Source: Clitopilus passeckerianus (taxonomy: Eukaryota > Basidiomycota > Agaricomycetes > Agaricales > Entolomataceae). Taken from it: a stretch of DNA of 64,000 nucleotides. The DNA lies in NCBI GenBank assembly GCA_944990035.1, contig CALYLX010000097.1:186001-250000 (forward strand), given 5' to 3'. Below, in pieces: positions 1-11,279 of this stretch (positions are counted from its first letter, which is position 1; the number at the start of each line of letters is the position of its first letter). The notes below the pieces were generated by a model. The model searched no databases. It had not been told where the DNA came from and was given only the letters and a program-made list of their open reading frames with translations. A program made the translations under genes and the position numbers.

Positions 1-320
1 TTGCAATGGTATCGATGTACTCAAAACCTGACACCCAGCTTTTAGCCAGATCACACGGCACATTCATATCATGCCATTATCATGGCATTGAGTCTCTCCA
101 CGTTGTTGATGCAAAAAATATCCTATCCGTGGTTGCCATTATCCCTCGTCGAAGCCCCGCCCAAGCCAACGCACTTTCGAATGCGAACGGCCAAGTAGCC
201 TCCGAAAGCCAAATGCACCCGGGCCCACTGGCAGGAAAGGAGTACTATGTTGTGGAACGGCCAGGTCTGGATGTAGCAATATTAGGAAATTATGTCGAAA
301 ACTTGTTAGATTCCGATTAG
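1..320 (+). pseudogene. C-terminal tail of a Plavaka/KDZ-like transposon protein (partial)
   Basis: The frame is open from the window edge to a stop at 318-320, so only the C-terminal end is visible. It contains a run of the kind seen at the C-terminus of large Agaricomycete transposase-like proteins: a short beta-rich part (HGTFISCHYHG), then VVDAKNILSVVAIIPR, then a hydrophobic closing part (EYYVVERPGLDVAILGNY) and an acidic end. I recognise this layout from memory of Plavaka-type and related fungal hypothetical proteins; no catalytic residues lie in the window. The real start is probably upstream of base 1, so the first ATG at 6 should not be trusted. It could also be the end of a single-copy gene. 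Confidence 0.35.
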
Positions 321-495
321 CATTAATAGCATTAAATCTTATCATTCATTCCTGTCATGCACGGGCTTTAAAAGTCGTAGAATTTGGAGCTTTCTCTCGG
401 AAAAAATTTATGTAAGCAAGTCGCCTGCATGCTAGGAGTCGCCGAAGGCTCTTCACAACAACCACAACCAAACCACCCCGAGCAAACGCAGATCC

Positions 496-3351
496 ATGTC
501 ATCCAGTTCATCAGGCTCTTCCGTACTCAATCCATATAAAGAGTATGGAGACCCGTCAGTTTGGACGGACAACTCTTCCAGTACTGAGGAGAGTAATACC
601 TACGTATCAGAGGGCGCCCTCTCCTTCACAACCCTATGCGACGACTCTCCTTGCACACCTGACTCCTCTCTCTACCTCTACGACCATAACTTCTTTGAAC
701 ACCACTTCCACGACTATATGGCGCAGATACTCGGCCCAGAACCCATCAGGCGACAACCTGGCGAGATCATAAGCCAGCCAGTCGTCGGCTTACCTGTCCC
801 TTCCCTTCCCCCTGGTTTCCATTATACGGCATTAACCCAGCCATTGCTGTACCCCGACTATGCAGCTCACCTTACGCAATTCCCCCACTACACTCTCCCC
901 TCCGCCCGCCCCTTATCAGCTGAAATGACAGCGTTTGCTCGTCGAATAGAGAAACAACTTGACTTCGTCCTCCAACGCCAGGCCTCTTGGGCTTCTAATC
1001 TCATCGAGGACACTTCTTGGATCACCACCACCCTATTCCCTGACTCAACTCTTCCTGTTGCCAGCTTCGACCACCGAAAGCTTCACGAAGCCCCACATTT
1101 GTGGGACAGCGTCTGCGAAACCTTTATCGACATGCCCGCTGATCTTAAAGAGAAAGAATTCCAAGATTTTCTGAATCGAGTACAGCGCAATCTCGGTGTC
1201 CTATACGGTGCTATTGACAACACGACTGGGTTTGCTAAGGCGGGTATTGAGGACAGGCGGTGGGACTCGAGGGGTCACGTCGACCCACCCTCTGGGGGAA
1301 GCTATGAGCTCAAGCCCGACGTAGCCCACATTGACCGCGCGTACTGTCAATCACTCAAGACCACCGCCAAGCTCCATTGGCCATTCATCCATTGCATCAT
1401 CGAATTGACCACATCAGCCACTCGACACGACGACCTTGTCAGGACTATCCTGTGCAAGTCCTACATACTTTTCGAGACCCAACAACACCGACGTTTCGTG
1501 GTCAGCCTGGTCTTCAGCCATAATACCAAGCACGAAACCCTTTGGCAGCTCTTCTACGTAGACCGTGCGGGATTCCTTGGGACTCAAAAGTTCCAAGTTC
1601 GTGGAAGTGGAGGATGTGTACTTGCACGCGTCCTCCTCGTCCTGGGCTACGCTAAGCCCGAAGTCATTGGGTACGACCCGACCATGACCGTTGACCCCTC
1701 TACCGCCGCTATTACCTCTATCCGTGTCGTCAACGCAGATGACCAGAAAGAACACACCTACCGCCCTGTCCGCCTCATCCACACCTCTGACCTCTTGGTT
1801 GGGCGAGCCACTCGGGTGTGGCTGGTAGAGGAGAATGGAAAGTTTTACGTCCTGAAGAACGCGTGGGTATCAGCAACTTTCACAGTCAGCGAGGCAGACC
1901 ACTTAAAGAAGATTGCAAGGGTTGTTCAGCAAACCCCGGGTGCCGCAAAGCGATTCCGACACCGATTTCCAGAACTCGCCGCCCATCAAGACATTGAGTC
2001 TACCGACGAACGTCGTGTTGCTGTCATCCCCAAACATATGGCAAGGATACACCGTAGAATCATCACAAAACAGTTTGGCGATCCTATCACTGCATTTACC
2101 TCCAAGGGAGAGTATCTGGACGCATGTATCGACGTAGTCGACGGTAAGCATTGCACTGCCATTCTCTTGAAATAGTCTCTGATTGCCCTGCAGGTCTTCA
2201 ATTCACTTCAGAATATGCAAGAATTTTGCATCGTGACGTATCGTTGAATAATATCATCATACACCGGGTGTGGGAGGATGGGGATGAGGATGATGACTCC
2301 GACATCTTCCGATTCAACGATGAGGTCGACGATCATGCAAACAACTCCAGTGGCAGCAGCAAGGATAACGACATCAACAGCAACAATAATAATATGGACA
2401 CCGTTCCCAGCAATTCTCTTGCCATCGACTACGGTAGCGGCAGCAGCATGGAAGGCATTGATGCCGATATCAGTCCCAATGATCTTTCTGTCAGTGTCTC
2501 GACTATACGACCAACTCGGGTGCCGCCTACCAAGCGCCGAGTTGTTCCAAAGGCCTTGGTTTACTAATCGATTACGACCTTGCCATTGATCTCGATAGTC
2601 CTGCCCCGCCTGATCAGGGTCTTTCAGTAAGCACTCTGCACTCTTGATCTTTATTTACTCACATTCTAACTCTGTCTAGGGCACCAGACCATACATTGCA
2701 ATTGAGCCTCTGGTCAGGCCAGGTCCTTATAGGAAATCCTACGACCTTGAGGCTCTCTTGAACAAGATGGCTATTCAAACTACGTATACAACAGGCCCCT
2801 CTCAAATCCGAAACTTCGATGACGACGCTGCAACTATCCCAATCAACGACTGGTTCTGCGAGAGCACCAACGACAAGCTCGCACGGAACAAGCATGCAGT
2901 CTATACCAGCTTGGACACGCTTTATAAAGACCGCCTGCCTGCTTATTGGCGCGACTTCGCTCCTTTCATGAAGGAACTGGTAGAAAATTGTTGGCAGAAC
3001 GGCGCTCCTCATGGTTCCTCTAACACAGCAACACATGCAAAATTCCGGGAGATTCTTCATCGAGCCCGGCGTCACTACGACAACCAAGAGGTTGGGGAGT
3101 ATCCCTACTGTGCGAAGAGGCCGAGGGAGGATGAAGAGGGAGCAGTGGGGGTGGAAGCTGCAGAGTCGGAAAAGCCTCCGAAGAAGAGGAAGAAAGCAGC
3201 AGCAGGCAAGACTCGGAAGCAGCCTCAGCTTGTCCAGCGTGGTGGCGGCCGCGTTCTTGAAGCACCGCATTTCGAGCCACAGACTGCTTCCAGCTGGGTG
3301 GATTCTGTAGGCTCTTCAAGCTACGGTGCTGGGGATGAGAGTGTGTCTTGA
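496..3351 (+). CDS. FunK1-type protein kinase
   Basis: Likely four exons, 496-2143, 2194-2493, 2553-2626 and 2680-3351, giving about 897 residues in one frame. The first and third introns have clear GT..AG ends and join frames exactly; the second is the best fit rather than certain. Kinase features in order: a nucleotide loop (LLVGRATRVWLV), a candidate ATP-binding Lys in FYVLKNAW, the catalytic loop ILHRDVSLNNIIIHR, a DFG-equivalent LLIDYDLAIDLD, and GTRPYIAIEPL followed by YDLEALLN. The HRD-x-S-x-x-N-I loop and the GT..(M/I)AIE..L block are typical of the fungal FunK1 family, which is much expanded in Agaricomycetes; substrates are unknown. A D/N/S-rich insert of about 70-100 residues sits between the catalytic loop and the DFG equivalent. 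The C-terminus is basic (KPPKKRKK), a possible nuclear localisation signal. Confidence 0.85.
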
Positions 3352-3661
3352 ACATTTCATCATTATTGGACGCTATTCCTTATTGCTCTTGTCACTCCTG
3401 TTGCTCGTGTCGTTCGTGTCGTATACTCCTTATTTCAGCTTTCTTGCCTTACCATTGTTGTCTGACTATCTTCTCTCGCATTGTACCTATGGTCTCCTAC
3501 CTCTCATGTCATATCATTGCTCTACCTCCTTTCGTTTTATTATTCTACAAAATTTTCTGCTATTCGTGTACTTCTGTATCTTTAGATATGTTGAGTAAAT
3601 CAATTTTGTTGTTGGATTAGGTAATATCCTTCACCTCCAGCCATGTCGCCTCTGCAACTCT
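3352..3661. other. Intergenic, pyrimidine-rich 3' flank
   Basis: This is a T/C-rich stretch after the kinase stop codon. Short frames across it are low-complexity Leu/Ser-rich and look like chance. I see no RNA gene or repeat here. Confidence 0.5.
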
Positions 3662-5695
3662 GTGAGCTGCCATTATATGAATGCTGCAGGTCTGTCGACT
3701 GGCCTGCCGGCAATTCCAGCCATTTCTGCAATGAGTTTTCACGATTCAGCGCCTACTCGATCTGGTTTCAGCCCCAGCCAGGAGAGCTTGAGAAGTCTGG
3801 AAAGTCATTCATCGCAACACTCAAATTTTTTCCTACAGGATTCTGGAACGGTGCGCAACTTAATGATTCTAATACAGAGAACAAAATTCCTAACATCAGA
3901 AAAGACATGGTCAAGCCACTCCTCTCAGTCGTTTGGATCCAACAGTGCCACTATTGAGCAAGTCAGAGCTCTGCAGGCTCGTTACGAGGGAGTGAAGCGT
4001 GAAAACTCAGCCCTTTTAAGGCATAACATTGAACTCGAGGCAGCACATAAATCTTTACAGTAAGTGAGTGGCCTCTCTTGAAGGTGACGTGGCTAACTGC
4101 TGGTTGCAGAGAGGCATATGACCTTCTATTGCATCGAATTCCTGTTTCTACCACCCCCTGCCTTCCACAACAACTCCCGCAACGAGAAGACTACCCAAAG
4201 ATTAAGTTTTGGTACCGACAGGACTGGGGAGCGGAACCTGCAGACCGTACAACAGACATTGACACTGAAGGTGCTGCCTCTGAATCAAATCCCTCTGGAC
4301 ATCGTGGCAAAGGTCGAGCAGCTCAGGGCATTAACGTTTCAATGCAATATGTCCAGCTGAGCGATGGCACAGTCATATCAGGCTATCGAGCCGCAGACAT
4401 CCGCCGCTATGCACGGTCCATATGGGTTGGCTTTGCAAAGAAAGGCTCTCTTCTTGCTTCGTGGGGCGAAGCCGACCACGAATTTCTCAACAAGTACTAC
4501 TCTGCTATGTCCAAACGGTTTCAGGAACTTGCGCTGTGCGAGTCCGATTGGAAAGCTGACCTGATTGCAGTTGATAATTACCCTGCCTGGCGTTCTTCGT
4601 GGTTGAAGAAGCAAGGCCAAGGCATAGGCACGGAACCAGGTGAAACAGAAGATGTCGCTGAGAACTCTGACGATGGAGGTGACTCCATCCTTGATGAAGG
4701 AACTCAGCGGTCTCGACGCCTTTCAAGAACAGATCTCGATGGCGAAATGCCACCAGGTAAGAGGGCACGAAACGGTGTTGGTCAAAACAGACCAGCTGCT
4801 GGGACTCTGCACCCGTCACCCGCCCTCAGGCCACGTCCAAATGTCATGCAGGTGAGAACTGTCTACTCGGCCTTTTGCTGCAAGTGCCACTGACGGATAT
4901 CTTGAAAGGTGCCGACCATCAATGTCATTCCAGGAACACCATTACAACCAGATCGACATCATGTAAGTATTCTTTGCAAGTTCGGCTGCATATCGTTACT
5001 GACTGCACCTGTTGAACAGGTGCCGGTATCAGAATTGGGCCTTCTTCACCCAAGTCAGCCATCAACCTATAATTTCTCGGTGTGTTGAGATTTTCGTTAC
5101 ATAGTTCTGCTGATGCTTACTATAAACCCAAGATGAATAATCCTCTCTCGTCTCTCCAAGCTCATCAACCTTTGGAACCTCCTTCACGACTTCCCGCTCA
5201 AGGAACAGGACAGCCGTTGGCCATGGCCGATCCTGCCTTAGGTACTGATGCCTTGCCATTTGCGTTCTACTTTGATGAGGTCTGATAGCATTATCAGGGC
5301 ATCAAAATCTCTCGTGGATTCCGGCCACTTCAGAGGGTTTGCAACTGCCACAAAATGGACCTGCGCCACCGAAGAAAGGCACTCGTACGATGCGCCCTAG
5401 TAAGTCTCGAACACCTCGGTAAGTTTTCTGTTTATGAGGAAGATGTCTTGTTCTCTGATATATCCACTTCTGAAAGGAATCTCTGTGCAATCGAGTGGAA
5501 GAAGACGAACCCAAAGGGCTCAACCGACGAGTTTGCAGCCTACTATAGTAGTCTTTCAACAGAGGAAAAAAGTGTGAGTTGCATATGATTCTCAAGGCTA
5601 TTGAGTGATTCGCTGAAAACAACGTACAGAAATGGGAAGAAGCAGCAAAGCAACAGCCTGGAGAGCCAACTGGCACTGTGGAATCAAGCGGGTAG
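3662..5695 (+). CDS. Orphan Agaricomycete gene family protein, unknown function
   Basis: Eight exons fit one frame of 548 residues: 3662-4059, 4110-4851, 4909-4962, 5020-5079, 5133-5241, 5298-5418, 5477-5573 and 5630-5695. All proposed introns have GT..AG ends. The N-terminal third is Ser-rich and ends in a short coiled coil (IEQVRALQARYEGVKRENSA). The conserved core follows: PKIKFWYRQDWG, then GTVISGYRAADIRRYARSIW, then CESDWKADLIAVDNYPAWRS. The C-terminal exons give NLCAIEWKKTNPKGSTDEFAAYYSSLSTEEKS (written here only to show the conserved W and YY positions in pieces: NLCAIEW and DEFAAYY). I recall this core from many uncharacterised Agaricomycete proteins, often present in many copies per genome. 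No catalytic motif is visible. The start could instead be the downstream ATG in frame near 3731. Confidence 0.7.
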
Positions 5696-5986
5696 GATGG
5701 GATTACGTTCACTTGACCCTCATCGAATTGGATCGAATATAATAGATATGCATTACATGTAATCTCACAATGACGTAATAATAAGTTCGCTATAATTCAT
5801 TGCACTTAGATTGGCTGGTGTGGCGAATTAGGATGAATTATGGCGAATACGGCTTTGTGCAGCTCTGCATAATTGAGCCATAGCTAGTCCACACGAATTC
5901 ACGGAGGTGTTACCCTCGGCAATTCGCAGGAATTGGGAACGGCTAGCACCGCTTAGGGCCCCTTTTGACCGGGTCTCAACCATGAC

Positions 5987-8257
5987 ATGCTGCTACGCAT
6001 ATTGCGCAGACTGGGCTTTGCGCCAGAAGTCTGCAACTTGTTTGCGTCGTACCTCGTGGGGAGACGCACATCCTACAGCTGGAACGGCGAAGAGTCCAGC
6101 AAGTACTCTGCAGACGTTGGCGTTGGTCAGGGATCTGCTTTATCCCCTCTTCTCTCTGCGCTCTATTTGGTGCCAGTGATGAGACTCTTTGAGCGTAGGA
6201 TTCCACCTGCTGCTACTACACTCATGTCGTATGTGGACGATGGTTCGCTTATCGTCCAGTCGGCATCCTTTGGGGAGAACATCACCCTACTCCAACAAGC
6301 GTACGCCGTTATCACGGAGCTTGTTACTGCACTTGGCCTTGTCTTGGAACATGATAAGACAGAGGTCTTCCACTTCTCTCGCAAGCACAGCGATGTCAAT
6401 CCTGCCATCGACTTGGGCTGTGCTCCACACACTGGCAACTCGCCACTCCAACCCAAGAGCGTTTGGCGCTACTTGGGCTTCTACTTTGACCGGTCGCTAT
6501 CTTTCGGTCACCATGTCAAGTATTACTCTACCAAGGCTCTGACCACTGTCAAGGCAATGATCATGCTTGGTAACTCATCAAGGGGTATTACCCCTATGCA
6601 GAAGCGGCTGCTCTACCGTGCATGCGTCCTTCCGGTCGCTACGTATGGTGTGGGCCTCTGGTTCTACAAAGGTGCTAGGTGCAAGACTGCTATGTCGCAC
6701 TTGCGCGCCATGCAACACAAAGCTGCCAGGTGGATAACTGGCGCCTTTCGCACATCGCCGGGAGGGGGGACCGAGTCAATTGCTGGTCTCTCTCCCATTC
6801 ATTTGCACATCAGGAAACTGGTTGAACGTGGCCAGGCGGGTATTGGCACCCTGATTGGCAACCACCCTACGCTGTCGCTCATTAGTGACAAGCACCAGCT
6901 GTATGAAGGGACAATGCGTCTCCCTTCGTCTCTCTCCAACTTGTCGCCACGCGCACGTGGCAACTTGCTCTCTACGATCGTGGATTCTGACGCACATGCT
7001 GTGCGCATCTCTGAGCCTCTCAACCCTGTGCATGGAGAAGCGGTCCCAGGCCTTCGCCTGTTGGATACGCACTCTGGCAGGGTTACATTTGACACCCTCA
7101 TTGCAGCATCTAAGGATGCCCTTGATTCTCATCACATCCACTTGGATGTGATTCGCGCTGACGCAGATCTGTCTGACACTACAGTGTTGGTGGCGGCTGA
7201 CGCGTCTGTTTCCAAAAGCAGGAAGCACCAAGCGGTTGCTGCTTGCTCCCTTCTTCATGGCACCTTTGGGCCAGAAGAGTACACTATTGCATCAGGCAGA
7301 GTCCTTTCTGATGATGCCGAACTCGCAGCCATTGACTTGTCTATAAGCAAGGCTGTCCTGCGCAACAACTGCCTCAAGATAGTTGTGCTCTCAGACTCGA
7401 CTAAAGCCATCCGTCTGGCTTTGGACCCGTCTCTCCACTCTGGGCAAGGACACTCGCTGTCCATCTGCTCCAAACTACGTGCTTGGTTCTCGGGCGACGC
7501 TGACAGACGCGTCCACTTTGTCCTTGTCAAGGCTCAATTGGGACATTCACCGTGCTCACTTGGCGGCCACTGGCTTGCGGGTGGGTGCTGGTAACAAACC
7601 CGGACATCCCTTGGGTATGCCCGGAAGCGCTGTGGATAGAATGCTGCATGAGTGGACTTGTCTACTGCAACAGCCTTCTTACTCTGGCAACAACTTCTGC
7701 GCCTTACGCACAAAGGTGCTTCGAGGCCCACTCACCTCAAAGGTGGGCCTTGGCTACGTCGTGTTGGTTCTTCCAATACGCACACTGCGCGCCTTGCACG
7801 CGCAGTCTTGGGTCATGCACCCATTGGTGAATTCCGTGCACGCTTCAACCTGGATGGGGAGACAGCGTGTGCATGCGACTGGCGCATACTGGAAACGAGG
7901 GGACACATCCTTCACCAGTGCGCGCACTTTCAACGACGGCCCAACCAGCGCTTGCGCCGGGAGCTGTCGTCTTTCTTGTTCTTTCTTGCGAACAATCCTA
8001 CCACTTTTGCGTTCCCATCGCAACAGCCCCCACCGCCGTTTCCCAAAGCCAGGAAGACACGGCGACGTGGTCCGCCTGATAAGGCCTCCACGCGCGTTCG
8101 CGGTGCCCCTCCCGCTGTCGGAGGCCACTGCAGACGAATGCCTGTAACAGGCTCCACTGCACCGCCGCGCCCAGACGACCTTGTCTGGGTGCCGGGTGCA
8201 CACCAATTTGTTCGCAGAGAACAGGCCGAAGCGTCTGGCATGGCTTTTCACGCATAG
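5987..8257 (+). pseudogene. A1 ORF2 remnant: RT C-terminal half, RNase H, CCHC
   Basis: The frame is open from 5987 to 7594 and resumes in another frame to 8257. RT motifs present are GVGQGSALSPLLSALYL and the active-site YVDD at about 6232. The RNase H part shows VLVAADAS, DDAELAAID and VLSDSTKAIRLA. The break lies near 7522-7555, where about 7 bases are missing relative to copy A4 (intact there: FVHVPSRLNWDIHHRAHL). The C-terminus has CACDWRILETRGHILHQC, the Cys-x-Cys..His..Cys motif of LINE ORF2 ends. The endonuclease and the first RT motifs are absent, so the copy is dead. Confidence 0.88.
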
Positions 8258-8510
8258 GCGTCAGTGCTCCATCCTTCATATAGTGGCAAGCTTGGCCCCC
8301 AGGGTTCTTGCTGCTTCTGCAGGGTGTTGCGCGCTACCATACTCGCTGAGAGATTTATCCTCGGGGGCCACCCTAGCTTGCTCTTTGGTGCACCTCGTAT
8401 TCAGTGTAGTTCTCTCGACGAACACGGTTTTTACCTACGTTAGTATACAATGCATGTATTTAGTTACTTGCGACCGGACTGCTATCGGGCGCCGGAATAT
8501 AAATTGTCAG

Positions 8511-8529
8511 ACGCCCCCTTCGGGGGCGT
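8511..8529 (+). other. LINE family A 3'-terminal hairpin
   Basis: A perfect 8-bp stem with a TTC loop (ACGCCCCCTTCGGGGGCGT) lies 12 bases before the poly(A) tail. The same hairpin occurs in A4 (22835-22854), A6 (27509-27527) and, on the minus strand with changes, A8 (about 28476-28494). In LINEs a 3'-terminal hairpin often serves as the site recognised by the element's own reverse transcriptase; that role is inferred here. Confidence 0.7.
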
Positions 8530-8559
8530 AGGGCTTTGATCAAAAAAAAAAAAAAAAAG

Positions 8560-11271
8560 CTTGTCACTAATAAGCGACAGCGTGGGGTGGTTGCCAACCA
8601 GGGTGCCAATACGCGCCTGGCCACGTTCAACCAGTTTCCTGATGTGCAAATGAATGGGAGGGAGACCAGCAATAGACTCGGTCCCCCCTCCCGGCGATGT
8701 GCGAAAGGCACCGGTTATCCACCTGGCAGCCTTGTGTTGCATGGTGCGCAAGTGCGACATAGCAGTCTTGCACCTAGCACCTTTGTAGAACCAGAGGCCC
8801 ACACCATACGTAGCGACCGGAAGGACGCATGCACGGTAGAGCAGCCGCTTCTGCATAGGGGTGATACCCCTTGATGAGTTACCAAACATGACCATCGCCT
8901 TGACAGTGGTCAGGGCCTTGGTAGAGTAATACTTGACATGGTGGCTAAAGAATAGCGACCAGTCAAAGTAGAAGCCCAAGTAGCGCCAGACGCTCTTGGG
9001 CTGGAGTGGCGAGTTGCCAGTGTGTGGAGCAAAGCCCAAGTCAATGGCAGGATTGACATCGTTGTGCTTGCGAGAGAAGTGGAAGGCCTCTGTCTTATCA
9101 TGCTCCAAAACAAGGCCAAGTGCAGTAACAAGCTCCGTGATAACGGAATACGCTTGTTGGAGTAGGGTGATGTTCTCCCCAAAGGATGCCGACTGGACGA
9201 TGAGCGAACCATCGTCCACATAGGACATGAGTGTAGTGGCAGCAGGTGGAATCCTACGCTCAAAGAGTCTCATCACTGGCACCAAATAGAGCGCAGAGAG
9301 AAGAGGGGATAAAGCAGATCCCTGGCCAACGCCAACATCTGCAGAGTACTTGCTGAACTCTACGCCGTTCCAGCTGTAGGATGTGTGTCTCCCAACAAGG
9401 TAAGACGCAAAGAAGTTGCAGACTTCTGGCGCGAAGCCCTGTCTGCGCAGTATGTGTAGCAGCATGTCATGGTTGAGTGAGGGGAAGAACTGAGCAAGGT
9501 CAAAAGCGACCAAACTTGTCTTCAACCCTCTAGCCCAGCCGGCTTTGACGATGTGAGTGAGATAAACACCCGCATCCTCAGTAGAGTGTTGGCGCACACC
9601 TCCAAACTGATTGGGGTGGAACACGCCGAATTTCTGCGCTTCAAACTGCATCCTGTTTGCAAGCATCTTCTCAAAGAGTTTCCCCAGCGTGTTGAGCAAC
9701 ACAATGGGGCGGAACATCTTGGGAGTTGAATAGTGCGGTTTGCCAGGCTTTGGAACAATGGCAGACCGCGACTCCTTGAAGTGAGAGGGCCAGTGACCAA
9801 CCCGAAGGCAGGCATTGGCAATCTCGACGAATTTGGTTGCAATGACAGTGTCAACAACCAGGGATTTGAGCTGATACCATGTGAGGTGATCAGGACCTGG
9901 AGCAGAAGTGTTTGAGCACTTTGCCAGTTCTTCTCTGAGCTCGCTGACACCAAAGTCCCACCACTCGTGCAGAGGAGACTGAGGCACGTCGTCGAGCACA
10001 GAGGGGTCAACAGGGCGGTCAGACGCCGAGTTGTATGTTGAGTCAAGAGCAGCCCACAGTGACTCAAGGGAGTTGCAAGGTTCACCATTGTGGCGAATTG
10101 CTTCGTGTGTAGGGAGCTCGCGCTGTTTCGCCCAGCGCATAAGATCCCATGGACGCTTGTTGGTAGTAGCAATCGTCTGGATCCTACTATCAAAGAACTT
10201 GCGCTTGGCCACCTTGGTGGTCCTGCGGAACGCCTTGTAATCAGCGACCGCCTTGGAAGCGCGATACACTCTGACAGCCTCAGAGCATTCAGGGTTCCGC
10301 CAGGACTTTGACCTGGTGGTGATGCGAGCAGTCTTTGAGTTGTTATCCCAAGACTGCTTAATAGCAGTTGCAATGGCGCCCGTGCAGCGTTCGATTGCTT
10401 CTGCTGTTGTGAGACCAGATGTGTCCAGTGCTCGCAAAGAAGAGGACAGCTCCTTTAGAAACTCTTCCTCTTGCTCGCTGCCCCTTGGCAGAGTGACGCG
10501 CTCAGCGGACAGCTGCACAGGCTGGATAGGGAGCGTGACGGTCAGAGGAGCATGGTCAGAGGGTCCTTTCCACTCTGTGACCACGCTGTGTGAAGTCCCT
10601 GCAGTGCGACCCACAGGGAGAAAGAATAGATCAATGACTGACGGCCTAAGGCTGACAGCATGCGGGAAGTGAGTAGGAGTGCGTACTGGTAGTACGCTAG
10701 CCTCCAAACCCAGGTCAAGCGCAACATCACATAGTTCAGTTGCAACATGATTTGTAGAGTTGTAGTCTGGGTCCCAGACTGACGACTTGCAGTTGAAGTC
10801 CCCTGCCATGCAGAGCATGCTTGGGAGACGTGGGGCATTGTCACACAACCAGCGAATGGCAGTACCATCCCCTGGGTCAGAGTAGACATTAGCGAAGTGT
10901 ATTTGAGCACCAGCGCTCCCATACAGTGTCGTGACCACCACATCATTGTGGTTGGCGAGGTCAGTGCGAAATGCAGGCCGCATGCCTGCAAGACGCCTAT
11001 GCACAAACATCATAACGCGTGGGCGGTCAGTCTCAGATGCTGGACGTCTAAACATGACTAGCCAGTCTGGGTGAGTGGGAGCACCAATCACTGCCTCCCC
11101 TTCCGGGTTGGTAGTAGACACAGTGCGGCGTATGAGCCTCCAGGGAGGCTCTTGCAACAGAAGCACGTCAAAATCGTTCTTACGCTCTTCCAGGAGAGAT
11201 GACACTAGATCATGATTTCTATTCACATTCTGTGAGTAGAAGCGAAGCATAGATACATATTTGTGACGCAT
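8560..11271 (-). CDS. LINE ORF2 endonuclease-RT, copy A2, C-terminus lost
   Basis: About 904 residues of genuine ORF2. The endonuclease carries LLLQEPPW (catalytic Glu), MAGDFNCKSSVWD and SDHAPLTV, as in APE-type nucleases. The RT carries FRPIVLLNTLGKLFEKML, VAFDLAQFFPSLNHD, GVGQGSALSPLLSALYL and YVDDGSLIV. After ISDK the frame runs into the reversed 3' end of A1 and adds about 26 foreign residues before a stop at 8482. A4 shows what is missing: RNase H and the CCHC end. Nicking and reverse transcription motifs look intact, but the lost C-terminus probably makes it inactive. Confidence 0.9.
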
Positions 11272-11279
11272 AAAGTAAT

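Larger units (their letters stand above)
5972..8558 (+). mobile_element. LINE family A, copy A1 (5'-truncated, with poly(A) tail)
   Basis: Homology to the other family A copies begins at about 5972, inside the reverse transcriptase at the SLNHDMLLRI stretch. It runs through RNase H, the C-terminal Cys/His motif, a 3' UTR of about 280 bp and a poly(A) tail at 8542-8558. The 260 bases to the left are not LINE sequence. The right side passes directly into the opposite-strand copy A2. I found no target-site duplication. The family has an APE-type endonuclease, RT and RNase H in ORF2 and zinc knuckles in ORF1, most like the Tad1 group of fungal LINEs. Confidence 0.9.

Noticed and set aside
8482..8559. 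C-terminal extension of A2 ORF2 including a Phe run
   Set aside because: It is the reverse of A1's poly(A) tail and 3' UTR read through by chance.
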